A DNA stretch of 56,822 nucleotides from an uncultured Ruminococcus sp. (GTDB lineage: Bacteria > Bacillota > Clostridia > Oscillospirales > CAG-272). The position numbers were made by a program, and so were the translations under genes. The notes under the pieces were generated by a model. The model saw only the letters and a program-made list of their open reading frames with translations. It was not told the DNA's origin and made no database searches. Shown piece after piece: positions 1 to 8,788 of this stretch (the stretch's first letter is position 1; each line of letters opens with the position of its first letter). Where the stretch lies: NCBI GenBank assembly GCA_902762505.1, contig CACWOQ010000006.1, positions 1 through 56,822 of the forward strand, read 5' to 3'.

Positions 1-30
1 GACGCAGGAATGATGTATAAATCAGCTGAA

Positions 31-217
31 TTGCCGCTTTGCGGCAGCTAAATTAAATTCGCCTGTAAGCTCGGCGCAGCCGAATTCAGCTTGCGAAGCA
101 AATTTAGCTGACCGAAGGTCAATTTAGCTCGCGAAGCGAATTTAGCCGGGCGAAGCCCAATTTAGCTCGCCGCAAGGCGAATTAAGCTGCGGTGTACTTC
201 CTTACGAAGTACACCGC
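31..217. repeat. Array of short hairpins with conserved linkers
   Basis: At least seven small inverted repeats follow each other, most about 20 bases apart. Arms of 3-5 bp close loops TTT (33-45), GCA (72-82), GAA (91-101, 110-120, 130-138, 148-158) and GCAA (168-179). The arm sequences differ but stay complementary. The linker AATTTAGCT and the GAA loop are nearly constant from 101 to 167, and the linker appears in reverse complement at 46-54. The array ends in a much longer hairpin, 189-200 paired with 206-217 around a 5-base loop, lying downstream of the leftward gene that stops at 244. That stem has no T-run, so it may be a 3' stabiliser rather than a classic terminator. Function is unknown; changing arms with fixed loops suggest a structured RNA or a folding-driven intergenic repeat. 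Confidence 0.75.
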
Positions 218-243
218 GATGAGGGAGTTCTGCCGTGAAATTA

Positions 244-888
244 TCAGTATTTCGTTTCATCACCGGGCGTGCGGACGTCCTCTTCCGGCTTCTCCGCCTC
301 CTCCGGTTCCGCGTCGTTTACGTCTATATCCGGAACTTTTTCCTGCGGAACGCCGAATTTGGCGGCGATCGAAGGATCGTTCATCTGCTGTTCGGCGACC
401 TTCTCCGCCTTGACGCGTCCGAAGTTCATCTTTATCGTACCGATGGATCCGAGCACGGCGAAGCCGAGACCGAGCAGCAGCGAGCCGCCGTACGACAGAA
501 GCATCTGCTTGTCCGTAAGGAGCAGAAACGCCGTTGAGAACGCCTGCGGATACGTCAGCGAGTTTTCGATCTCACCGTTTGCGTACCATTCCTTCGACGC
601 GTTCATGAAATCTCTCGCAAGGCAGGCGTACCACGCGATTATAAGCACAAGGAACGCGATGATGACCGATATTATTATTCCCTTTTTGCTGAGTTTGCCC
701 GCGAATATGCGGTAGCCCTGTATCGCGCAGAAAACTCCTATGAAACCCGACAGAGCGGCTATGAAGCCGATAAGGTCGAGCAGGAACCAGACGACCGCGC
801 CCGCAAGCGAGAACAGGAACGCGCCGAGTATGCCGAGCGCGACTTTTTCTTTTTTCTCCTGAACGGGAGTAAATTCATTATTCATCAT
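244..888 (-). CDS. Membrane protein of unknown function
   Basis: A 214-residue protein with about four hydrophobic segments: two close together near residues 18-60, one near 70-88, and one near 130-150. A long acidic tail, rich in Glu, Asp and Pro, follows. The N-terminus is short and charged without a cleavable signal, so it should be an integral membrane protein. The tail is probably cytoplasmic, but topology was not calculated. Translation starts at the first of two adjacent ATG codons behind an AGGTG ribosome site. It has its own near-perfect promoter and is probably monocistronic, ending before the hairpin array. I do not recognise the family. Confidence 0.75.
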   Translation of the reverse strand: MMNNEFTPVQEKKEKVALGILGAFLFSLAGAVVWFLLDLIGFIAALSGFIGVFCAIQGYRIFAGKLSKKGIIISVIIAFLVLIIAWYACLARDFMNASKEWYANGEIENSLTYPQAFSTAFLLLTDKQMLLSYGGSLLLGLGFAVLGSIGTIKMNFGRVKAEKVAEQQMNDPSIAAKFGVPQEKVPDIDVNDAEPEEAEKPEEDVRTPGDETKY

Positions 889-909
889 TTCACCTCAGAT
901 TTTTTTTAC

Positions 910-938
910 ATTATATAACGGAAATCCGGTTTTGTCAA
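910..938 (-). promoter_or_regulatory. Sigma-A promoter for the membrane protein gene
   Basis: Reading leftward, TTGACA (933-938) and TATAAT (910-915) are both perfect consensus with a 17-bp spacer. It lies between the stop of the DUF4132 gene and the start codon at 888, so the membrane protein gene can be transcribed independently. Confidence 0.85.
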
Positions 939-946
939 TACCCCGC

Positions 947-3900
947 TCAATATTTTATCCATTGAAGCACCGAAGGATCCTTTATTTTTTTATCCTCCGA
1001 GAAAAGGATGATCTTCGACAGTATCTCGGCGGTCTTCGGGTCTTCGTCTGCAAACGGCAGGAATATCTTGCCTTTATGCTGCGAGTGTACCGGCAGCACC
1101 GGTATCATCGTTCCGCCGATCTGATGCACGACGCCGCTTCCGAGGTGGACGGAATATCTCGCCAGCTCCCCGTCGATCAGCGCGTGCGGCGGATCGAGTC
1201 TCACGTTTCCGATACGCAAAAGCGGCAGCAGATATGAGATCAAAGCCGTCCTCATTTCCACGGTCGACGCGCTCGCCTGCGGATCCACGCCTCCCGCGTG
1301 CGCCGCGCTGACGCACAGATCGATGTCGCGCATGACCTCGGAAAACACCGCGTCCGGCACGTCCGAGATCATTACGGCGCGACCCGTCTCCGTGCCGTAG
1401 AAAACGACCTCCTCCACAGTCGGATATTCTATATCAGCCGGCGAGAAGAAATCCGCCGCCGCGAATATCGATACGGCGAGCTTCGCGTTGTGATATACCT
1501 TCGTCAGCCCCTCGTCGGGCGTAACGGTCCAGCCGCGTTTTCCGAGTATCGCCGCCGCCTTACCGGGTTGTATCTGATTGCCGGCGTATCTGCGGCTCTC
1601 CTTGCCGTTTTTCTCGTCCTCCGTCTTGACGTAAAGCTCGCGGAACACCTGACGGAACGGCTGTACGATCCCGTTGTCGAACAGATATTTCTGATACGTT
1701 ATCCAGTCCCCTGCTTTGTACAGATCGTACGGATGCGCGACCCGCAGGACGCGTTCCGGATCCGTTACGGTCCCGCCGTCCGGCAAAACGAGCGATCCGT
1801 CGCGGACGAAGCCGTCAACGCCGCCGTCCGTGAAGACGAGCGCGCGGACGGCGGGTCCGACCGCGGGATTGACGGAAAGCGCGCAAAGCTCGCCGAGCGT
1901 GAAGCCCGAGCCGTCCGTCATTGCATTCTCGAACATTGACACCGCGCGTTTTCTCTGCTCGTCAAGCTGTTTGCACGCGCTTATCACCTCCGCCGCCGCG
2001 GGATCCTTTTTCAGCCCCGAAGGGACGGTTTTAAGCTGTTTCCCGCCTTTTTCCGCGACGACCGACGCTTTGCCTGAGCCGTCGACCGAGATCGAAAGAG
2101 TCACGCCGTCGCCGGTCTGCGCTCGAGTCGCCGTAAGCTTTTCCGTAAGCCCCGCCTCGACCGAAAGGGTGAGACGCAGAGGGTCGCCGTATCCCGCGTT
2201 TTCCGCGAGGTTGCGCAGCGCACAGGCGACAGCCGTCTTTTCGCTTGCGGCGCGCTGTGCGCCGAAATTTCTGCTCTCTTTCCCGAACCGGCTTATGAAC
2301 AGATATCTGCGGCACAGCTCCTCCGTGTCCTTCAGCGGTATCAGGGCGTACGCCATGAGAAGATCCTTGTTGCGTTTTTCCGAGATGAGCTTTTCCGCGG
2401 CAGCCGGATCGAGCTTGTTCATCGCCGCGTCCGCGTATTTTCTCGCGCGGGTGTGACGCGAGCCGTCAGCTGAGTATTTCGCCGCGTCGTAAATGAGCTC
2501 GAACGTCTGCCGTCCGACGGCAGCGTACGCCTCCCTGAACCAGTTTATATCAAAGCACCCGTCGTGAAGCTCCTGCGGCGAAAGCCGCGTAAAGCGCGAT
2601 ATCATTGCACGCGTCCGGTCGTCCGTGTCGTCGCTGCAGTGCGCCGTAAAATACAGGCACGCCGATTCGAACCCCGGTATGCCGAGGTATTCGCCGACGG
2701 CGGGGATCCATTCACGGCTGAACATCGCCGCCTCGATCAGCCGCTTTTTGCCGATCTTCGCGCCCTGCAGCGCCGCGGCAAGCGTTTTTGCCGAATCGTC
2801 AGCGGACGGCACGCATATGCAGAGCAGATAGGAAAGCACCTCGCGTCTGCCGGTCGACGACGACCAGGAATAATGAGCGTTTCTGTCTATTATATCGTCG
2901 CCGAGCGATACGAGTATCGAAACAAACGTTCCGGCGCCGTAAAGCCTGTGGAGGTTCATCACGGCGGCGGAATACTTCGTCGGCTCATCGCCGCGTTTAA
3001 GTTCTTCCCCGACCGTGATGCGAACGAAATCGTCGTAAACGTGCGCGGCGTATCGGTGCAGTTCCTCTTTCTTATCGGATCCTTTGCCGTAGTCCTCGGC
3101 AGCCCGGGCGCGCCAGACGGACGAATATACGGATTCTCTCGTCGTCACGGATCTGCCGCGTTCGATATACGCCGAGGCGATATCCGACAGTTTTTGCGCA
3201 AATTCGGGGCATTTGTCCGGTTCAAGCATGTGACGGTGAAGCTGTTTATCCGTTATGGCGCCGGCGTACGCGGCGTAAAGCCATTTATACGGATCGCAGT
3301 AAGCGTCACCGATGCCGAAATGATCGCTTCCGAGCCGAAGATACCCGGGGATCCCGTTTTTTCGGTCTTTATATACTTTTTCAAGCTTTGAAGTGCACAT
3401 TTGAGTAAGCGCCTCGGAAAGCGGGAACGTATGGATCAGATCCGCGTCGGGCATGCATGAAAAATATGAAAGGACGGCGGACACCGGCGCGCACGACTCG
3501 AACAGGTACGCCGTTTTATAATCTGACATTCCGATATCGTTATATATTTCCGGATCGTATCCGCCGGATCTTACGAGAACGTACGCGAGCGCCGACGCGA
3601 GCATGGAGCGTTCCTTTTCCGGGATGCTCAGACACAAGAAGGACAGTATTCTGCGCACGTGATTGCCGTAAGGCAGACTGACCTTGCCGCCGAAGCCCCG
3701 CCCATACAGCGCCGATACTCCCTGCGTAAAGCTTTTGAAAGCGCATTCGCATGAGGCGACGAGAGCGTTGAGAAGGCGTTCTTTTTCTACGCCGTTCCGC
3801 TCCACCCATTCTTTCCAGAGCTCGCCGCAGGGGACCGTGTCGCCGCGATCGGTCAGAAACAGGTAGTCGTTGTTTCCGATGAGCTTTACCGTACCGTCCC

Positions 3901-5995
3901 CGGTCTCGTATTTATCCTCCGCGTGCAGTTCCACAAACGAGGAAAGCGAGGACAGGTCTTCAAGAGCCTGTTTATACGATGCGCAGACACCTGAAAAAGG
4001 GCGAGCCCGCGTCTTTTTCAAGGTGCCGTCCTCAGGTGAAACGGCGGAGGACGGGAAATACGAAACGAACAGTCTCAGGCATTTTGTGATATACGGATCG
4101 GCTGATAAACGCGGCTCGTACGCGTCCTCATCTGCGGATGGTACGTCCGCGTCTTTTTTGCCGGGGTCGAGTTTTTCTATGTATATAAGTTCCTTTGACG
4201 ACAGGGATGCGGGCATGTGCCGGCGGATATGCTCCGCGGCTTTTTGCGAAAACTCTTTCCCGCGTTTTGCCGCTATTTCATATCCGGCGAGACGGCTCTC
4301 CTCTGCGTCCGACGAAACGAGCCGTATAACGCATTCGTACAGCCGCCCGTCGTCCTGCTTCATCAAAAGCTCCGTCACGTAACGGCGAACGTCGGGCGAT
4401 TTGTATCTTGAGAAGTTCTCTATTCTCAGATATTCGTCCGGACGAAGCTCCAGTCCCTTCACGATGCCGTAGGCGGCTTTCGCCGTTTCGGGACTTTTAT
4501 CGCATATCATGCCTATCGCCGTATCGCGTCTTTTATCCGTCAGTTTTTTACGGCAGAGCGCTTTGAAAAGCATGGCGCGTATGCCCGTATCGCAGTAACG
4601 GAGCATATCGCACGCCTCGTCGCCCGCACGGTCGTCGCCGCTTTCGGCAGCTGAGAAGCAGATAAGCGCCGAAACGGTCTTTCTGTCAGTTTTAACGGCG
4701 AAGAACGGCAGCTCCTGAAGCTGTGACGTTACGGCACCCGAGCCGATGACAGGCGCTGCGGCGCACAAGGCGCGGTAAGTCCGCAGCGCGTCCGGCGCCG
4801 AGGCAAAGCACGAACACGCGTCAAGCTCCGCGTTTTTGTCCTCCGCTTCGTATAACGCGCCGTACATGCCGTACACCGTAAGCGGAGCCCACAGAGCGAC
4901 TGTCTTCTGCTCGTCCTTATACTTTTCAATGACAGACAGGGCGACGGTCGCGACAGATCTCAATCCGAGAGAACGGCAGAAGAAACCCGCCGCGGCGCGT
5001 TGATGGATACTGCCGTCAAGAGCGATCTTCGCCGCTGCCGAGAGCGCTCCGCCCGCGTCGTCATAGGCGAGCCGCCACAGTCCGCAGAGTATCTTCACAG
5101 TATCCTCCGAGGCGATATATACGCGGCACGCCGACGGATCATTTATGAGAGAGTACATGAGATCGACCGTTTTCTGCGTGACGCGCTCGGCGTCGCCGGT
5201 CTCCGGCAGCGCTCCGAGCCAGACGGCTGCGGCGCGCTTTACCGCCGAGAATCTTACGAGTCCGTTTTCACATACCGTTTTGAGGATCGCTGAAAAAGCC
5301 TCCTTCGTCCCGAAATCCGAGCTCTCGCAAATCGCCTGCCGGAGCCCCTCCTGAAGCCTCGCAGCAAGGAGCAGATCGCAGACGAGTCCGTAAAAGTCCT
5401 TCCGGTGCGATCTCAATACTCCGAGTATCAGATCACGCGTTACTCTCGCCGTATCCTCGGTAAGAGCGGACTTTACCGCGGCGCAGACGCGTTCGTCCCC
5501 GCTGTCGAGCGCCTCGGCGATCTGCCACGAGCAGTAAGGCGTGATCCAGCTTCTGTCCCTGAAGTAAGCCTTTTTATCATCCGGCATATCGCCGGAAACG
5601 GCTTGCGCCGTGTCGACGCCGTAAAGATCCGCGCGGCATATATCGGCGACAGCCTGCGCCGCCGCCGCTGCGTAATATACGGGATCGCCCGTCCTGTACG
5701 GGCGGCGGTACATATCGGTCTGATACGGGTAATCCCGAAGATTACCGAGCGCGAAATCGAGCGCGCGCGATGCGTCGTCGGACAGCACGGATCTGAGCGT
5801 CGGCAGCTTTTTCTTTATGATCGCGCGATAGTCGGATCCCTCGCCGGATGATATGGCTTCCGCAAGGATATTTACAAGATACGCCGCGCTGATCCCGTAT
5901 ACGGCGTAAAAGATCCGCTCTCCGAGCCTGCGGAGCGCGGCTTTTCTTCTGTCTTCAATTTCCGATTCGTACTTTTTTATTATATCGTTCATCAT
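947..5995 (-). CDS. DUF4132 family giant protein
   Basis: About 1682 residues. The long N-terminal two-thirds is mostly helical-looking and rich in Ala, Leu and Arg, with no clear catalytic motif. The C-terminal part carries the DUF4132 signature as I know it from E. coli YehI/MolR. It has a stretch like HPYDLYKAGDW, then RRYAGNQIQPGK followed by an RGW element, and finally RYSVHLGSGVVHQIGG with an IPVLPVHSQ and IFLPFADEDPKTAEI ending. No signal peptide or membrane segment is seen, so it should be cytoplasmic. The biochemical role of this family is unknown to me. It overlaps or abuts the stop of the 135-residue gene upstream. An in-frame GTG at 6007 is possible, but GGTGA lies at a good distance from ATG 5995. 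It shares the promoter at 6428-6456. Confidence 0.82.
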   Translation of the reverse strand: MMNDIIKKYESEIEDRRKAALRRLGERIFYAVYGISAAYLVNILAEAISSGEGSDYRAIIKKKLPTLRSVLSDDASRALDFALGNLRDYPYQTDMYRRPYRTGDPVYYAAAAAQAVADICRADLYGVDTAQAVSGDMPDDKKAYFRDRSWITPYCSWQIAEALDSGDERVCAAVKSALTEDTARVTRDLILGVLRSHRKDFYGLVCDLLLAARLQEGLRQAICESSDFGTKEAFSAILKTVCENGLVRFSAVKRAAAVWLGALPETGDAERVTQKTVDLMYSLINDPSACRVYIASEDTVKILCGLWRLAYDDAGGALSAAAKIALDGSIHQRAAAGFFCRSLGLRSVATVALSVIEKYKDEQKTVALWAPLTVYGMYGALYEAEDKNAELDACSCFASAPDALRTYRALCAAAPVIGSGAVTSQLQELPFFAVKTDRKTVSALICFSAAESGDDRAGDEACDMLRYCDTGIRAMLFKALCRKKLTDKRRDTAIGMICDKSPETAKAAYGIVKGLELRPDEYLRIENFSRYKSPDVRRYVTELLMKQDDGRLYECVIRLVSSDAEESRLAGYEIAAKRGKEFSQKAAEHIRRHMPASLSSKELIYIEKLDPGKKDADVPSADEDAYEPRLSADPYITKCLRLFVSYFPSSAVSPEDGTLKKTRARPFSGVCASYKQALEDLSSLSSFVELHAEDKYETGDGTVKLIGNNDYLFLTDRGDTVPCGELWKEWVERNGVEKERLLNALVASCECAFKSFTQGVSALYGRGFGGKVSLPYGNHVRRILSFLCLSIPEKERSMLASALAYVLVRSGGYDPEIYNDIGMSDYKTAYLFESCAPVSAVLSYFSCMPDADLIHTFPLSEALTQMCTSKLEKVYKDRKNGIPGYLRLGSDHFGIGDAYCDPYKWLYAAYAGAITDKQLHRHMLEPDKCPEFAQKLSDIASAYIERGRSVTTRESVYSSVWRARAAEDYGKGSDKKEELHRYAAHVYDDFVRITVGEELKRGDEPTKYSAAVMNLHRLYGAGTFVSILVSLGDDIIDRNAHYSWSSSTGRREVLSYLLCICVPSADDSAKTLAAALQGAKIGKKRLIEAAMFSREWIPAVGEYLGIPGFESACLYFTAHCSDDTDDRTRAMISRFTRLSPQELHDGCFDINWFREAYAAVGRQTFELIYDAAKYSADGSRHTRARKYADAAMNKLDPAAAEKLISEKRNKDLLMAYALIPLKDTEELCRRYLFISRFGKESRNFGAQRAASEKTAVACALRNLAENAGYGDPLRLTLSVEAGLTEKLTATRAQTGDGVTLSISVDGSGKASVVAEKGGKQLKTVPSGLKKDPAAAEVISACKQLDEQRKRAVSMFENAMTDGSGFTLGELCALSVNPAVGPAVRALVFTDGGVDGFVRDGSLVLPDGGTVTDPERVLRVAHPYDLYKAGDWITYQKYLFDNGIVQPFRQVFRELYVKTEDEKNGKESRRYAGNQIQPGKAAAILGKRGWTVTPDEGLTKVYHNAKLAVSIFAAADFFSPADIEYPTVEEVVFYGTETGRAVMISDVPDAVFSEVMRDIDLCVSAAHAGGVDPQASASTVEMRTALISYLLPLLRIGNVRLDPPHALIDGELARYSVHLGSGVVHQIGGTMIPVLPVHSQHKGKIFLPFADEDPKTAEILSKIILFSEDKKIKDPSVLQWIKY

Positions 5996-6000
5996 CACGT

Positions 6001-6408
6001 TCACCACATTCTTCCCGTAAGCATGGTAAGGCGTATAAAAGTAAACGTATCGCCGTCCTTCACGTGAAGCTCCCCGTCGGGATCCGTAAGCTCCGTGTCG
6101 CCCGAAAATACGCGGACGACCCCGTCGCGTATCGCTTCGAGCGCGTCCGATACGGCTTTTTCGGGATCGGCGGCGGATCGCTCCCCGTCGTAACCGAAGG
6201 CGAATTTTCCGGTGTACTCCATTTCCCTGAAGCGCTGCTCCGGGATCGGCTCTTCTTTTCGCTTTTCGCGGTCATACGCGCCGATACACGATATAACGCA
6301 CATCCGTACAAGCTCACGCAGACTCGAAGGCTCCGCCGGAAGCTCAAACGGTACGGCTTTGACGCCGGACTTTTTTGCCGGTATCCTGCATATGATATTG
6401 ACCGTCAT
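6001..6408 (-). CDS. Small conserved-looking partner of the DUF4132 protein
   Basis: A 135-residue soluble protein with no signal peptide or membrane segment. The N-terminus (MTVNIICRIPAKK) resembles the first strand of a small alpha/beta domain. The C-terminal third is acidic and ends with a beta-rich stretch containing KDGDTFTFIRLTML. The start was set at ATG 6408 because GGAGGTG lies 5 bases before it. An upstream ATG exists but would place the start inside the promoter. Its stop codon sits next to the DUF4132 start, so the two genes are probably translationally coupled and act together. I do not recognise the family. Confidence 0.75.
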   Translation of the reverse strand: MTVNIICRIPAKKSGVKAVPFELPAEPSSLRELVRMCVISCIGAYDREKRKEEPIPEQRFREMEYTGKFAFGYDGERSAADPEKAVSDALEAIRDGVVRVFSGDTELTDPDGELHVKDGDTFTFIRLTMLTGRMW

Positions 6409-6427
6409 ACGTTCACCTCCCGGATCC

Positions 6428-6456
6428 ATTATACTATGCCGGTCCGTGTCTGTCAA
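6428..6456 (-). promoter_or_regulatory. Consensus promoter for the small gene and DUF4132 gene
   Basis: Leftward TTGACA (6451-6456) and TATAAT (6428-6433) are separated by exactly 17 bp. It lies back to back with the SRP RNA promoter; the two -35 boxes are about 40 bp apart. Confidence 0.87.
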
Positions 6457-6496
6457 TATACCGGCGGCGGTTTTGAAAATTTTTATATTTTGTATA

Positions 6497-6525
6497 TTGA
6501 AATTTCATTCCGTTTGTGGTATACT
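6497..6525 (+). promoter_or_regulatory. Promoter for SRP RNA and probably dnaX-ybaB-recR
   Basis: TTGAAA (6497-6502), a 17-bp spacer and TATACT (6520-6525) point to a start near 6532, shortly before the SRP RNA. No second promoter was obvious before dnaX, so read-through from here into dnaX is possible. Confidence 0.8.
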
Positions 6526-6550
6526 TAACGGTACACAAGATGTGAAATAA

Positions 6551-6823
6551 GGCCATACGGGCCGGGGCGATAGCGGTGCCTTGTACCTGCAACCCGCTCA
6601 GCAGGGGTCATACCGTTTTTAAGGGCAGCTCCGTTCGGTCTGTGCCGCACCCTCCGTTCGTTGACGGGCGGGTCCCTCCGCAACTGAAATCCACGAACCA
6701 TGTCAGGTGGGGAACCAAGCAGCATTAAGAGGACTCTTCGGTGTGTTGGAGGGGTGCCTGCTCCGAGTGCGGAATGCGGTCAACGCGGACGGTCGCTCGT
6801 TCGAGATTACGGTGTATGGTCTT
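6551..6823 (+). ncRNA. ffs: Signal recognition particle RNA, large Gram-positive type
   Basis: The 5' end GGCCATAC (6551-6558) pairs with GTATGGTC (6814-6821) to close the molecule. The Alu-domain block GCGGTGCCTTGTACCTGCAA is present near 6574, and the S-domain helix 8 lies at about 6699-6727. In helix 8 the GGAA tetraloop (6711-6714) is closed by TGG and CCA, where Bacillus subtilis scRNA, from memory, has TCC and GGA. This is a compensatory change that keeps the stem. The adjoining AGCAGCA asymmetric-loop sequence that binds Ffh M domain is intact. Length of about 270 nt fits the long form found in Firmicutes. Position directly before dnaX is a common arrangement. Exact processed ends are inferred from the pairing. 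Confidence 0.92.
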
Positions 6824-6862
6824 ATTTTGCACCTTGTGTAATTTTATTGAAGGGAACAGATC

Positions 6863-8407
6863 ATGTATCAGGCTCTTTACAGAAAATACCGCCCGAAGGT
6901 CTTTGCCGACGTGGTCGGCAGGGACGCGATAACAGCCGTTCTGCGCGGTCAGGTGAAGACCGGTCGTGTGAGCCACGCTTATCTTTTCTGCGGGATGCGC
7001 GGCTCCGGTAAGACGACGTGCGCGAAGATCCTTGCGAAAGCCGTAAACTGTCTGTCGCCCGAAAACGGTGATCCGTGCGGTCACTGCGAGGCGTGCCGCG
7101 CGATAGACTCCGGGCTCACGCTCGACATCGTTGAAATGGACGCGGCGAGCAACAACGGCGTAAGCGAGGTGCGCGATATGATCGAACAGCTCACGTACAC
7201 GCCGTCCGAGCTCCGTACGCGAGTATATATCATCGACGAGGTCCACATGCTCACAGCCGCGGCGTTCAACGCGCTGCTGAAAACGCTTGAAGAGCCGCCG
7301 CCTCACGTCATGTTCATACTTGCGACGACGGAGGTGCACAAGCTCCCGGCGACGATAGTGTCGCGCTGTCAGAGATATGATTTCGACCGGATACCGATGG
7401 ACGATATAGTCCGCCGTCTGCGCTACGTCGCAGAATGCGAAAACATAGAATGCGACGAGGACGCGCTGTACGTTATGGCGAAGCTTTCGTCAGGCGCCCT
7501 GCGCGACGCGCTCGGTTATCTTGAGCTGTGCGCCGCCTCCGGCAGACATCTCGATGAAAAGACGGTCTCCTCCCTTCTCGGGACAAGCAGCTACGATACG
7601 CTGCTCGGCATCGCCGACGCCGTGTCGTCCAAGGACGCGCCCGCCGCGTTCCGTCTGCTCAACGACGCGTACGGCAGAGTCAACGACATCGCCGTTCTGT
7701 GGTTCGAGCTTGTGTCTTTATACCGCGATCTGCTCGTTCTGAAGGCGACCGGCTCCGGCAGCTATACAGACGCGACGCCGTCTCAGCTGGCGAAGCTTTC
7801 CGGGATGTCCGGCAGGTTCAACCGTGAAAAACTGATGTATACGATCCGTACGATGGAGGACGCGATTTACATGATGCAGCGCTCGCCCTCGCAGAAGCGG
7901 ATTATCGCGGATATGTGCATCGTCAGACTGTGCGACGAAAAGCTCGACACGGGATCCGACGCGCTCGCGTCGCGTATCGCGGCGCTTGAAGACAACATGG
8001 CGCTCTTATCGAGCGGCGCGTCGCCCGTACAGGTCAGAGCCGCCGCGCCGGAAGCTTCGGCAAAGGAGCCGTCACGCGTACCGGAAGAGGCGCCCGCGCC
8101 CGCAAAATGCGCGATGAGGCCGAGCCGCCGCTTCGCCGACGTGAGCTCGAAGCTCAAAGCCTCAGATCCTTCCTCCGCCGCGTGGCTTCCGTCCGCCAAG
8201 GCGTACGAATGCGACGACGGGACGTACAGGATATCGTTTTCAAACAAGTTCATGCTCGGGATAGCCGAAGGCAGCCGGGAGGCGATAGAAAAAGCCGTCA
8301 TATCCGCGACGGGAAAATATTCCCCGGACAAGATCGTACTGTCGCTTGAAGAGAACGACGGCGAATACGAGCTGATCGACGACGTAATTGAAGCCTTACG
8401 GGAATAA
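6863..8407 (+). CDS. dnaX: DNA polymerase III subunits gamma/tau
   Basis: The 514-residue clamp-loader ATPase loads the beta clamp onto DNA during replication. The N-terminus MYQALYRKYRP is typical. The Walker A element is in GMRGSGKTT near residue 50. The zinc knuckle is C-x8-C-x2-C-x2-C, the Walker B stretch includes IIDEVHML, and the sensor/SRC motif is TIVSRCQRYDF. After the AAA+ and helical domains (to about residue 370) there is an Ala/Pro-rich linker and a short C-terminal domain, so tau functions are probably abbreviated. An AAGGGA ribosome site precedes ATG 6863, immediately after the SRP RNA. It is followed by ybaB and recR in the conserved order. Confidence 0.97.
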   Translation: MYQALYRKYRPKVFADVVGRDAITAVLRGQVKTGRVSHAYLFCGMRGSGKTTCAKILAKAVNCLSPENGDPCGHCEACRAIDSGLTLDIVEMDAASNNGVSEVRDMIEQLTYTPSELRTRVYIIDEVHMLTAAAFNALLKTLEEPPPHVMFILATTEVHKLPATIVSRCQRYDFDRIPMDDIVRRLRYVAECENIECDEDALYVMAKLSSGALRDALGYLELCAASGRHLDEKTVSSLLGTSSYDTLLGIADAVSSKDAPAAFRLLNDAYGRVNDIAVLWFELVSLYRDLLVLKATGSGSYTDATPSQLAKLSGMSGRFNREKLMYTIRTMEDAIYMMQRSPSQKRIIADMCIVRLCDEKLDTGSDALASRIAALEDNMALLSSGASPVQVRAAAPEASAKEPSRVPEEAPAPAKCAMRPSRRFADVSSKLKASDPSSAAWLPSAKAYECDDGTYRISFSNKFMLGIAEGSREAIEKAVISATGKYSPDKIVLSLEENDGEYELIDDVIEALRE

Positions 8408-8439
8408 GGCGGCGTATATATAAACGAAAGGATAAAGTT

Positions 8440-8787
8440 ATGAAAGCAAGATTACCGAAGGGTGTGGGCGGCGGCCCGCAGAATATGAACGCAATGATCC
8501 GCCAGGCGCAGAAGCTCCAGGAGGATATGGACGCGCTCCAGGCAGATCTCAACGCGCGCGAATACGACGTATCCGCCGGCGGCGGCGCGGTCAAAATCAA
8601 GATAAAGGGCACGCTCGAGGTCGAAAACATCGAGATCTCGCCCGAGATCGTCGATCCGGACGACATAGAGACCCTGTCCGACCTTCTCACCGCCGCGGTG
8701 AACGAGGCGATAAACAAGGTCAGCACCGTAAACGAAGAGGAAAAGAACAAGCTGTCCTCGACGTTGAACATACCGGGAGTTTTCTGA
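8440..8787 (+). CDS. ybaB: YbaB/EbfC nucleoid-associated protein
   Basis: A 115-residue DNA-binding protein of the YbaB/EbfC family. These dimers bind DNA and are nearly always encoded between dnaX and recR, as here. The family pattern is clear: a Met- and Gln-rich first helix (QNMNAMIRQAQKLQEDM), a central stretch with AGGGAVKIKIKG, and a C-terminal helix with LTAAVNEAI. An extra Gly-rich lead (GVGGGPQN) precedes the first helix, as in many clostridial members. A GAAAGGA ribosome site precedes the start. The stop at 8785-8787 lies 1 base from recR. Confidence 0.95.
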   Translation: MKARLPKGVGGGPQNMNAMIRQAQKLQEDMDALQADLNAREYDVSAGGGAVKIKIKGTLEVENIEISPEIVDPDDIETLSDLLTAAVNEAINKVSTVNEEEKNKLSSTLNIPGVF

Positions 8788-8788
8788 T

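Noticed and set aside
31..217. A CRISPR array in the left-edge hairpins
   Set aside because: Units are ~20 bases, the arms vary and there are no unique spacers of constant length; no cas genes nearby.
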